Below, one piece after another: positions 18,767 through 25,175 of a stretch of 64,000 nucleotides of DNA; positions within the stretch are counted from its first letter, which is position 1, and each line of letters opens with the position of its first letter. This DNA comes from Rahnella ecdela. Lineage in GTDB: Bacteria; Pseudomonadota; Gammaproteobacteria; Enterobacterales; Enterobacteriaceae. The stretch lies in contig NZ_JAFMOY010000116.1 of assembly GCF_019049625.1 (NCBI RefSeq), forward strand, positions 1-64,000. The letters run 5' to 3'. Under the pieces are notes generated by a model that saw nothing but the letters and a program-made list of their open reading frames with translations, was not told the origin of the DNA and did no database searches. Both the position numbers and the translations under genes were made by a program.

Positions 18767-18866
18767 GCCCGTGTGGGCGGCGAGCCCACGGTGTTGACCT
18801 TAAGGCCAGTTTGGGTGGCGAGCCCGAGGATATCAGCCCGATATTGCAGCGGCCTCTGCAAAACCT

Positions 18867-19280
18867 TCAGTCAATAAACAAACTCGTTGGTACATTAAAC
18901 CTCACCGCCAGCGCCCGGATGTGTTCTACCGTCAGCGAACGCTTTCCGCTCAGGATCTGACTGACCAGCGATTTTCCGCCGATTTCCTCTCGCAAGTCAC
19001 TCTGCTTTAATCCGTAATCCTTCATCAGCTGACGAAGTGCCTCAACGCCCCGTGGCAGATTTTCCACCGCCTGATTAAAGGGGACGAAATCTGCATGCTG
19101 GCGCTCATAACTTTCGATTTTTGCACTCAGAAACTCGATAAGCGGGTTTTCTTCGTCGTGCTCAAACAGATAATCAATCAGCTCAAGCGCACTTTTATAG
19201 TCGGCAGTGCTGGTACTTCCTCCCAGCAAGGGAACCGCTTTGACCAGCGCTTTACTGGCTTCGATAGCTTCAGCAATCAT
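18867..19280 (-). CDS. higA: HigA-family antitoxin (XRE-type HTH)
   Basis: The 137-residue protein has a helical N-terminal part and a C-terminal Cro/C1-type helix-turn-helix (about 85-135, including GLKQSDLREEIGGKSLVSQI). This is the layout of antitoxins paired with HigB-type toxins. It overlaps the toxin gene by 4 bp (ATGA), so the two are translationally coupled with the toxin first, the reverse of most TA pairs but usual for hig. It is expected to bind and neutralise the toxin and to repress the promoter. Candidate operator palindromes lie just upstream of the toxin gene. Confidence 0.85.
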   Translation of the reverse strand: MIAEAIEASKALVKAVPLLGGSTSTADYKSALELIDYLFEHDEENPLIEFLSAKIESYERQHADFVPFNQAVENLPRGVEALRQLMKDYGLKQSDLREEIGGKSLVSQILSGKRSLTVEHIRALAVRFNVPTSLFID

Positions 19281-19588
19281 TGTGCGTAAGTCCTGTAATG
19301 TTTGTTCAATTGGTCATAAAGCGCATGGGTGACGATGTGTTTTACATACACCCGCTTATTGACGAAATTGATATAGGCAATGAGGCGAAGATTATTGCCG
19401 CCGACGTTAATAACCCACCATTTTGGCCGGTAGCGGAAATTGTCGAGGCTGGAAAAGACGGGTTTAAGGGAATCTGGCATCGGGTAATCGCCTTCTTTAA
19501 GCCCGCGATAGGTTGCCAGTAATGCGGTTTTATCATTGGGATACTGCCGCATCGCCCGGTCGAATGCTTCCTTGGCTATCACATGCAT
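19277..19588 (-). CDS. higB: HigB-family mRNA interferase toxin
   Basis: The 103-residue protein begins MHVIAKEAFDRAMRQYPND and contains KWWVINVGGNNLRLIAYINF and VYVKHIVTHALYD, the conserved core of the HigB_toxin (RelE-like) family. These toxins cleave mRNA at the ribosome. I chose the ATG at 19588 because family members start with MHVI; an upstream ATG at 19618 would add ten unrelated residues. A perfect inverted repeat (19600-19616) sits directly before the start and a longer one at 19633-19659. Coupled to higA by a 4-bp overlap. Confidence 0.87.
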   Translation of the reverse strand: MHVIAKEAFDRAMRQYPNDKTALLATYRGLKEGDYPMPDSLKPVFSSLDNFRYRPKWWVINVGGNNLRLIAYINFVNKRVYVKHIVTHALYDQLNKHYRTYAQ

Positions 19589-19599
19589 AGCACTGCTGA

Positions 19600-19616
19600 G
19601 TTCACATCCTGTGAAC
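19600..19616. promoter_or_regulatory. Palindrome GTTCACA-TCC-TGTGAAC before higB
   Basis: Perfect 7-base arms with a 3-base spacer lie 12 bp upstream of the higB ATG. The position suits an autoregulatory operator for HigA or the HigBA complex. It overlaps the expected leader, so binding would block transcription or translation initiation. Confidence 0.55.
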
Positions 19617-19632
19617 AATATAAAGGTTAACG

Positions 19633-19659
19633 TTGTGGTTTACAAGCTGTAAACCACAA
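19633..19659. promoter_or_regulatory. Long palindrome TTGTGGTTTAC/GTAAACCACAA upstream of higBA
   Basis: Perfect 11-base arms flank a 5-base spacer. Additional AAGGTT/AACCTT pairing outside lengthens the symmetry. It lies between the higB start and the 3' end of the next gene. An operator for the HigBA complex is the best reading. A terminator for the TPR gene is the alternative, but no clear T-tract follows on the minus strand. Confidence 0.6.
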
Positions 19660-19685
19660 TAACCTTTTGCAGGAGCGGGAGAACT

Positions 19686-21716
19686 TTACTTGTTGTCAGA
19701 TTGCGGCACATCTTCCAGAGAAGTTTCTGGTTCAGCTGGCTGAACACTGCGGAAGGCGGCTACCGGATCTTCCACCCCGGCTTTCCGCTTGTCCTGCCAC
19801 AAATTCATCCGCGAACGCAGGGAACCGTTGAGATCGTCATGAACCTGCTTCGCGGCTTCGGATTCAGGATTGAGTTCGAGGACGAATTCCATATATTTAT
19901 CGGCGGTATAACGGTTTTTCTTCACGCCGGTACCGGTCAGCCATGCCATGCCCAGCGTGTAAGCGGCTTCAGCGCGATCGGGATGTTGTGCGTTATGCAG
20001 AATTTCAGGCAGCCAGACTTCGATGGCCTGACGCTTTTCGGCGTCTGAACCGTTGTCCAGCGCGCAACTCGCCCGAAAATAGGCGGCGGATAAATGCCCG
20101 GCGTCCATGGCCCGCTGATACCAGTGCATGGCCTGTTCGTAATCGGGTTCCCCGCCGAGCCCTTCACGCAGCGCGTTGGCGCAGGTAAACATGGCGGGCA
20201 CCATGCCCGAACGGGCGGCGCTCAGTAAGCAGTCCATCGCATTGCTGTCGTTGTGATACTGCTCAGGAACATCCTGATGCCAGCCGTTGCGGTAGAAAAA
20301 ATACAACTCGTAGCAGTGGATCGCGCTGCCGTGACGGGCCATTTCGGTCATCAGGAAATGTGCGGCGCCCAGATCATCATTAATTGCCATGTCGTGCGCC
20401 AGCGTGACCAGATCCTTAACCGGTTGCTCGTCGCCCGCCTGCTGAATAAGCGACCATGCGTGTTCCATCAGCCCTGCACACAATTCAGGACGCGCCGGTA
20501 ATCCGTAAAGGCCGGATTGCAGAGCCGTCGCGGCAAACGCCACCAGCACCGGATCATTTGCCTGACTCAGGCCGCGGGTCAGCAACTGGGTCAGTACCGG
20601 TAAACCTTCCTGATGACCATTGGCCAGCACGGCACGGGAGATAAACATCTGCGCGGCGTGGCCGGGCATTGCCTGCGGTGAGACAGCAAATAAATCATTA
20701 TATACGGCCAGCCCGGCCTGATCGTCGTCCTGCCAGTAGGCGATACAAATTCCGGCCAGACTCAACAGACGGATGCGTGTTTCAGGCGTCAGAGGCTGTG
20801 CCAGTAATCCGGCTAAGCGTGATTGTAATTCTTGCGACTCCGGCGATTCCCTGTCGGCGATATCGCCGGAAAGCGCATCGCACAACGCGTTGGCGCGGAA
20901 CTGATTGCGTTCTTCTTCGCTAAATTCTGCGCACAGCGGACTGTCGATGATTTGCATCTGCTGCGCGTCGCTACCGCCCCAGAAAGCGGAATGGAATAAA
21001 AGGTAGGATTCCATGGTGCCAACATCCGCATGGCGGACTGACATTGCCATGCGCAGCCAGTAATCCAGCGCTTCTTCGTCATTTTTGCGGGTGTGTTGTA
21101 ACGCAGCAGGGAGTATTTGCGGCCAGTGCGTAGCGGGTTCGAAACCCAGTGCATGGATGTGCGTTACACCAGCCTGCCAGATTTCACTGCCCTGAATCGA
21201 AAACTTTTCATGCAGAGGTTTGGGAATTTCACCGGCAAATAACGCTTTCAGCCAGTAGGGTTCACCGAAACCGCCACTCAGGTTCATCATGTGGCGCAGG
21301 GCATGTGTCGGGCGCGGGTGTAGTTCAATGGCGCGTAAAAATGACAGCACCGCATAGTCGCAACATAACTGTGCGCCCAGCCACTGGTGGTCTGCGACTT
21401 CTTCACCTTCCTGCGGCTGGCGGATAATCCAGGCGTTTTCATGCCAGACCATGCCCAGTAAAGCATGAGCGTGATAACTCTGCGGGCACTGCTGCACCCA
21501 GTCATTGAGGATTTCCAGCGGATTGAGCGGGGGAGATTCTGTGCCGGTAAACAACGTCGCCGGATGCATCAGCAGTCCGTAATCGCTCTGGCCTTCGCCC
21601 TGGTTCTGCCAGCCACGCATCTGTGACAACAGCCACTCGTCCAGTTTAAGAAAACGGCGGGTCACCAGAAGCATTCTGGCTTTGGAAATGTTGTCTTGCT
21701 GGTCCTGATGTGGCAT
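19686..21716 (-). CDS. TPR/Sel1-repeat protein of unknown function
   Basis: The 676-residue protein has no signal peptide or membrane segment. The N-terminal part (about 1-250) resembles DUF4034-type proteins with helical repeats. Sel1-like repeats sit at about 540-640 (for example MFTCANALREGLGGEPDYEQ, then AMHWYQRAMDAG). Such repeats mediate protein contacts. I chose the ATG at 21716 because an AGGGAA Shine-Dalgarno lies just before it; an upstream start at 21761 lacks one. It is a single gene, with its promoter in the AT-rich stretch upstream. I do not recognise a specific function or partner. Confidence 0.75.
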   Translation of the reverse strand: MPHQDQQDNISKARMLLVTRRFLKLDEWLLSQMRGWQNQGEGQSDYGLLMHPATLFTGTESPPLNPLEILNDWVQQCPQSYHAHALLGMVWHENAWIIRQPQEGEEVADHQWLGAQLCCDYAVLSFLRAIELHPRPTHALRHMMNLSGGFGEPYWLKALFAGEIPKPLHEKFSIQGSEIWQAGVTHIHALGFEPATHWPQILPAALQHTRKNDEEALDYWLRMAMSVRHADVGTMESYLLFHSAFWGGSDAQQMQIIDSPLCAEFSEEERNQFRANALCDALSGDIADRESPESQELQSRLAGLLAQPLTPETRIRLLSLAGICIAYWQDDDQAGLAVYNDLFAVSPQAMPGHAAQMFISRAVLANGHQEGLPVLTQLLTRGLSQANDPVLVAFAATALQSGLYGLPARPELCAGLMEHAWSLIQQAGDEQPVKDLVTLAHDMAINDDLGAAHFLMTEMARHGSAIHCYELYFFYRNGWHQDVPEQYHNDSNAMDCLLSAARSGMVPAMFTCANALREGLGGEPDYEQAMHWYQRAMDAGHLSAAYFRASCALDNGSDAEKRQAIEVWLPEILHNAQHPDRAEAAYTLGMAWLTGTGVKKNRYTADKYMEFVLELNPESEAAKQVHDDLNGSLRSRMNLWQDKRKAGVEDPVAAFRSVQPAEPETSLEDVPQSDNK

Positions 21717-22042
21717 GAGGTTCCCTGAGCTGTTGAGTAAAAACGGTGTTTTGCGCGGCACCCGAAGTCTAACTTTCTTCCCCTGCGCGATCAGCGGGAT
21801 TGGTCTGACTTTGGCTATAGTAACGGATCCGCACCGTCACTGACCAACAAAGCCTCTGCATAATAAAGATTAATAATTGTCCTAAATCCCTTATTAATTG
21901 AAGAGATTAGATATCAACTATTAATAAAATCGGAATTTGAAAGATGGAGAAAGTGTGAAGTAATTATGGAGAAAAGACATTTCAGCGCGAAAATATAATG
22001 AGTGATAAATGTCACATCAGGTAATCATCTCTTTGGAAAACA
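21717..22042. other. Gene-free stretch between the TPR gene and micF
   Basis: The part beyond 21850 is strongly AT-rich. It should hold the promoter of the TPR gene (minus strand). I see no gene or clear structure other than the end of micF at its right edge. Confidence 0.5.
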
Positions 22043-22073
22043 AAAAAAAACCGACCACAAAGGGTCGGCTGTT
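22043..22073 (-). terminator. Intrinsic terminator of micF
   Basis: On the minus strand a GCCGACC/GTGGTCGG-type hairpin with a short loop runs into nine consecutive T residues. It defines the 3' end of MicF. Confidence 0.85.
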
Positions 22074-22125
22074 GTTTCCACAAAACGGGGAATGAGGGTA
22101 ATAAATAACAAATAATGATGATAGC
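22043..22125 (-). ncRNA. micF: MicF antisense small RNA
   Basis: Read on the minus strand, the RNA starts with GCUAUCAUCAUUA, identical to the first 13 bases of E. coli MicF. A similar UUUAUUACC and UCAUUC stretch follows. It ends with a GC hairpin (CCGACC/GGTCGG) and nine U residues, a rho-independent terminator. A TATACT-like -10 box lies just upstream of the 5' end. It is divergent to the porin gene, as in E. coli. MicF uses its 5' end with Hfq to block ompF translation and affects other stress-linked mRNAs. Length is about 83 nt against 93 in E. coli. Identified by sequence and synteny. Confidence 0.88.
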
Positions 22126-22492
22126 GAGAGAGAGTATATATTATCGATGAATAGATGCTTTATCACTTAGTGCGGTAACTAATGTACGCAACGCATTGAT
22201 TTTAAAGTGTATTCATGTAATTTAGCTTTGCGTGCTTTATTTTAACAAATAAACATAGGTGTAAATATACCCAAAATTAATAAATTGTTACACCTTTAAA
22301 TACTTCGGAAATATATTAACTAATTTCGTATCATTTTCTTTCTGGATTAATAGTATTTATATCAAGAGAATGGAATTGCCATGTCGGGCCAACATTTATA
22401 CAGATACCAACAAGCGTTAAGCAGATTTAAATCAGTAAAAACGTGTACTTTACATTCAGTGGCACGGTCCGACACCTATCGAGGACAGAAAA
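22126..22492. promoter_or_regulatory. Divergent micF/ompC control region and ompC leader
   Basis: This 367-bp AT-rich stretch separates the 5' end of micF from the ompC start. In relatives it carries tandem OmpR sites serving both genes. Possible OmpR-like elements include TGTTACACCTTT near 22290 and the GTAATTTAGCTTTGCG region near 22216, but I cannot define them with confidence. The ompC leader ends GAGGACAGAAAA before the ATG and does not show the GAGGGTAATAA element that MicF pairs with in ompF. Confidence 0.55.
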
Positions 22493-23620
22493 ATGAAACT
22501 CCGTGTTCTTTCACTCATGATCCCTGCATTAGTGGTTGCAGGATCAGCAAGTGCGGCAGAAGTTTATAATAAAGATGGTAATAAACTCGACCTTTACGGT
22601 CTGGTTGATGGCTTACACTACTTCTCTAATGATGCCGGCAGCGATGGCGATCAGAGCTACATCCGCCTTGGCTTCAAAGGCGAAACGCAGATAACCGACC
22701 AACTGACCGGTTACGGCCAGTGGGAATATCAGGTTCAGGCCAACCAGGCTGAAAGCTCTGATGACGGCGACCGCGCATTTACCCGTTACGGTTTCGCAGG
22801 TCTGAAATTCGGCGATATGGGTTCTTTCGACTACGGTCGTAACAACGGCGTCATGTATGATGTGGCCGCCTGGACCGACATGCAGCCAGAGTTCGATGGT
22901 TCAACCTACGGCGCTGACCAGTTCCTTTATCAGCGTACCAACGGCGTTGCAACGTATCGTAACAACAACTTCTTCGGGCTGGTGGATGGCCTGCACTTCG
23001 CTCTGCAATATCAGGGCAAGAACGACAGCGGCGGCGGCGAACCGGGTACACGTGATGTGCTGACTCAGAATGGAGACGGTTACGGCATGTCCCTGAGCTA
23101 TGACATTGGCGCGGGCGTCAGTGTGGCAGGTGCGTTCTTCAACTCTGACCGTACTGATGAGCAAAATTCCGCACCGGGCATCATGGGCGACGGTAAAAAA
23201 GCAGAAGGTTACACCGGTGGTCTGAAATATGACGCCAACAACGTTTACCTTGCAGCCATGTTCACTCAGGCTTATAACGCTTCCCGCTTCGGTTCTACCG
23301 ATTCAGAAGCTTACGGTTATGCTAACCAGTCGCAGGCGTTCGAAGCTTACGCAAGCTATCAGTTCGACTTCGGTCTGCGTCCGTTCGTGGCGTATAACCA
23401 AACTCGCGGTAAAGATTTAGGATCCGACCGTCTGGGCAACAACTACCAGGATCAGGATCTGGTGAAATTTGTCGACCTGGGTGCGACTTACTACTTCAAC
23501 AAAAATATGTCGGCCTATGTTGACTACAAAATCAACCTGATCGACAGCAGCACCTTCACCGATAACGCCGGTATCAACACCGATGACGTTACCGCTGTCG
23601 GTCTGGTGTATCAGTTCTAA
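22493..23620 (+). CDS. ompC: OmpC-type trimeric general porin
   Basis: The 375-residue precursor has a 21-residue signal peptide ending GSASA, then the classic mature start [15 protein letters not shown]. It ends with a C-terminal Phe needed for BAM assembly. The constriction-loop motif appears as PEFDGSTYG (E. coli has PEFGG). Sixteen beta strands with aromatic girdles are evident, including [12 protein letters not shown]. It allows passive diffusion of small hydrophilic solutes through the outer membrane. Its position divergent to micF supports OmpC rather than OmpF. Regulation by EnvZ/OmpR is expected from the family. A clear terminator follows. Confidence 0.93.
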   Translation: MKLRVLSLMIPALVVAGSASAAEVYNKDGNKLDLYGLVDGLHYFSNDAGSDGDQSYIRLGFKGETQITDQLTGYGQWEYQVQANQAESSDDGDRAFTRYGFAGLKFGDMGSFDYGRNNGVMYDVAAWTDMQPEFDGSTYGADQFLYQRTNGVATYRNNNFFGLVDGLHFALQYQGKNDSGGGEPGTRDVLTQNGDGYGMSLSYDIGAGVSVAGAFFNSDRTDEQNSAPGIMGDGKKAEGYTGGLKYDANNVYLAAMFTQAYNASRFGSTDSEAYGYANQSQAFEAYASYQFDFGLRPFVAYNQTRGKDLGSDRLGNNYQDQDLVKFVDLGATYYFNKNMSAYVDYKINLIDSSTFTDNAGINTDDVTAVGLVYQF

Positions 23621-23683
23621 GCGTGCCTTTCTCAGACACAGAATAGCGTTTAGATTTGAGTTATAAAGAATAAGCAGTAAAAG

Positions 23684-23712
23684 AACGCGGTCTCTGATGG
23701 CCGCGTTTTTTA
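23684..23712 (+). terminator. Intrinsic terminator of ompC
   Basis: AACGCGG, a ten-base loop, CCGCGTT and then a run of T residues lie 64 bp after the ompC stop. Confidence 0.85.
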
Positions 23713-23790
23713 TGGGCACAATTTGATGTGAGAACCCCGCAAAACGCCGCTATTGTGTTGGAGTGAATTTCTTCCATAGCCGAGGTCAAT

Positions 23791-24258
23791 ATGTCCGTTA
23801 AACCGCCGTTACCGCCATTTACCCGTGAAAGCGCCATCGAAAAAGTCCGCCTGGCTGAAGATGCCTGGAACAGCCGCGATCCGCAGCGGGTCAGTCAGGT
23901 TTATTCTGCCGATACGGTCTGGCGTAACCGCAGTGAATTTGTTCACGGTCAGGAAGGCGTGGTGACTTTTTTGCAGCGTAAATGGGCAAAGGAGCTGGAT
24001 TATCGTCTGATCAAAGAGATTTGGGTATTTGACGGAGCGAGGATTGCCGTACGTTTTGCCTACGAATGGCATGATGATTCAGGCAACTGGTTCCGCAGTT
24101 TTGGCAATGAGAACTGGGAATTTAACGAACAGGGGCTGATGTTCGCACGCCATGCCTGCATTAACGATTTGCCGATTCAGGAAAGTGAGCGGAAATTCCA
24201 CTGGCCACTCGGACGCAGGCCGGACGATCATCCTGGCCTGAGTGAGTTTGGATTCTGA
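23791..24258 (+). CDS. DUF1348 SnoaL-like (NTF2 fold) protein
   Basis: The 155-residue protein contains [19 protein letters not shown]-type and RNRSEFVHG-type segments and [20 protein letters not shown], hallmarks of the DUF1348 branch of the SnoaL/NTF2-like superfamily. No signal peptide or membrane segment is present. The enzymatic role of this family is not established. It is convergent with the AraC-type gene, whose stop is 5 bp away. It appears to be a single-gene unit. Confidence 0.8.
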   Translation: MSVKPPLPPFTRESAIEKVRLAEDAWNSRDPQRVSQVYSADTVWRNRSEFVHGQEGVVTFLQRKWAKELDYRLIKEIWVFDGARIAVRFAYEWHDDSGNWFRSFGNENWEFNEQGLMFARHACINDLPIQESERKFHWPLGRRPDDHPGLSEFGF

Positions 24259-24263
24259 CTGTT

Positions 24264-24650
24264 TCAGGCTGATTTCTGGTGGATCAGATGCAGCGGGGGA
24301 GAAACATCGAGTTCGATTTCCGGATTCTGGCGGAATTCATGCGGCGTGATATTGAAACGCTTGCGGAACATGTAGGTAAAGTGTGACTGCGAGCCGAAGC
24401 CGAAATCCATCGCGATATCGAAAATCGGTGTTTCACTGCTGCTCAGCTGATAAACAGCGCTCGCCAGACGACGTTCCCTGATGTACTTTCCCAGAGAAAT
24501 GCCTGTCGATTCTTTGAACAGTTTTTGCATGTGCCAAAGCGAATAGCCTGAATACTCAGCCAGTTCTTCAAGGTGGATCACGCGACCAAGATGGCCTTCA
24601 ATCCATTTGCTGAGTGCGCAGACGATAGCGATATGAATATCCTGAGCCAT
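24264..24650 (-). CDS. MarA/SoxS-like AraC-family regulator
   Basis: At 128 residues it consists almost only of the two helix-turn-helix motifs of AraC-family proteins, like MarA, SoxS and RamA. Key segments are LEELAEYSGYSLWHMQKLFK (first HTH), then the linker with GKYIRERRLASAVYQL, and IFDIAMDFGFGSQSHFTYMF (second HTH), closing with FNITPHEFRQ. No sensing domain is present, so activity is probably set by its level, as in MarA and SoxS. These proteins activate efflux, porin-control (including micF) and stress genes. Its closeness to micF/ompC is suggestive but not proof. Confidence 0.85.
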   Translation of the reverse strand: MAQDIHIAIVCALSKWIEGHLGRVIHLEELAEYSGYSLWHMQKLFKESTGISLGKYIRERRLASAVYQLSSSETPIFDIAMDFGFGSQSHFTYMFRKRFNITPHEFRQNPEIELDVSPPLHLIHQKSA

Positions 24651-24751
24651 AACCAGTCTGTTTTAAGGTTGAATATCGCTATTATACACGACTTCGCCGT
24701 GATGGCGTGGCAGGTGTTGCTCTGAGGTGTATGACAACAGAAGTGACAAGA

Positions 24752-24794
24752 ATGGCCCGCTGAAAAGGAGTGCTAAGGCACTCTGACGGGCCAT
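24752..24794 (-). terminator. Hairpin ATGGCCCG/CGGGCCAT after the micropeptide pair
   Basis: A long hairpin has an outer 8-bp stem and an inner AGTGC/GCACT stem. It begins 4 bp after the downstream micropeptide stop. On the minus strand the following bases (TCTTGT) are only moderately T-rich. It probably ends the micropeptide transcript. Confidence 0.6.
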
Positions 24795-24797
24795 GAT

Positions 24798-24923
24798 TTA
24801 GCGTAACAGGAGCCAGTGAATGAAGCGGGCGATACCATCGTCCACCAGAACGATCCCGACGAGGATAAGAACAATGATGATGTAAAAGTTCTTACCGGTT
24901 GGCAAAGTGGTTTCTCCCTTCAT
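24798..24923 (-). CDS. Putative 41-residue membrane micropeptide
   Basis: An ATG at 24923 opens a 41-codon frame: MKGETTLPTGKNFYIIIVLI, then LVGIVLVDDGIARFIHWLLLR. One hydrophobic helix (about 13-28) is followed by an amphipathic tail, typical of small bacterial inner-membrane proteins. A GGAACGGGG stretch directly precedes the ATG, so the ribosome site is unusual and close. It lies 24 bp after another micropeptide and ends just before a hairpin. I do not recognise a named family. Coding status is inferred from composition, gene order and the terminator. Confidence 0.5.
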   Translation of the reverse strand: MKGETTLPTGKNFYIIIVLILVGIVLVDDGIARFIHWLLLR

Positions 24924-24947
24924 CCCCGTTCCGGGCACAAAATTCGA

Positions 24948-25037
24948 TTACCACGGGCCGCTGCCCCGCATATTCAGTGCAATAACACTCACACAAACCG
25001 CAACAAATATCAGAAAGACGATAAGAAGCCGTTTCAT
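24948..25037 (-). CDS. Putative 29-residue membrane micropeptide
   Basis: An ATG at 25037 gives MKRLLIVFLIFVAVCVSVIA, then LNMRGSGPW. A basic N-terminus and one membrane helix fill nearly the entire peptide. The best Shine-Dalgarno, GGAGG (25062-25066), is 24 or more bases upstream and is separated from the ATG by a perfect AAGAGC/GCTCTT hairpin (25046-25061). Folding of this hairpin would bring the two close. The same frame is open further upstream and could begin at a TTG about 51 bases earlier, giving a longer basic N-terminus. Family unknown; it may be co-transcribed with the 41-residue frame downstream. Confidence 0.5.
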   Translation of the reverse strand: MKRLLIVFLIFVAVCVSVIALNMRGSGPW

Positions 25038-25045
25038 TCTTTTTA

Positions 25046-25061
25046 AAGAGCTTGCGCTCTT
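25046..25061 (-). promoter_or_regulatory. Hairpin between Shine-Dalgarno and micropeptide ATG
   Basis: Perfect 6-bp stem AAGAGC/GCTCTT with a GCAA tetraloop (GNRA class on the minus strand) lies between a GGAGG element and the ATG at 25037. It could bridge an over-long spacing or control translation. Alternatively, translation starts upstream and the hairpin is coding. Confidence 0.45.
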
Positions 25062-25175
25062 CCTCCAGCGTGGATCTTTAGCCAACAATGCCTGCGAACG
25101 TTAACCGCTTCTTGAAGGGAGATCCAGTCTGTAAGGAATTTTTATGCTGTTCGTTTAACTATTCACAATAATCGT

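Larger units (their letters stand above)
18235..18866. other. Gene-free, repeat-rich stretch after the bap operon
   Basis: No convincing coding frame is present. The stretch holds a TTCAAC hexamer array, several GC-rich hairpins (GTGGGC/GCCCAC twice), a 19-base inverted repeat with arms about 300 bp apart, and an 11-bp perfect hairpin. It looks like an accumulation of small repeated or degenerate elements between the adhesin operon and the toxin-antitoxin pair. Confidence 0.6.

Noticed and set aside
22381-22569. 62-codon frame in the ompC leader
   Set aside because: It overlaps the ompC start in another frame, has no ribosome site and lies in the porin 5' leader.
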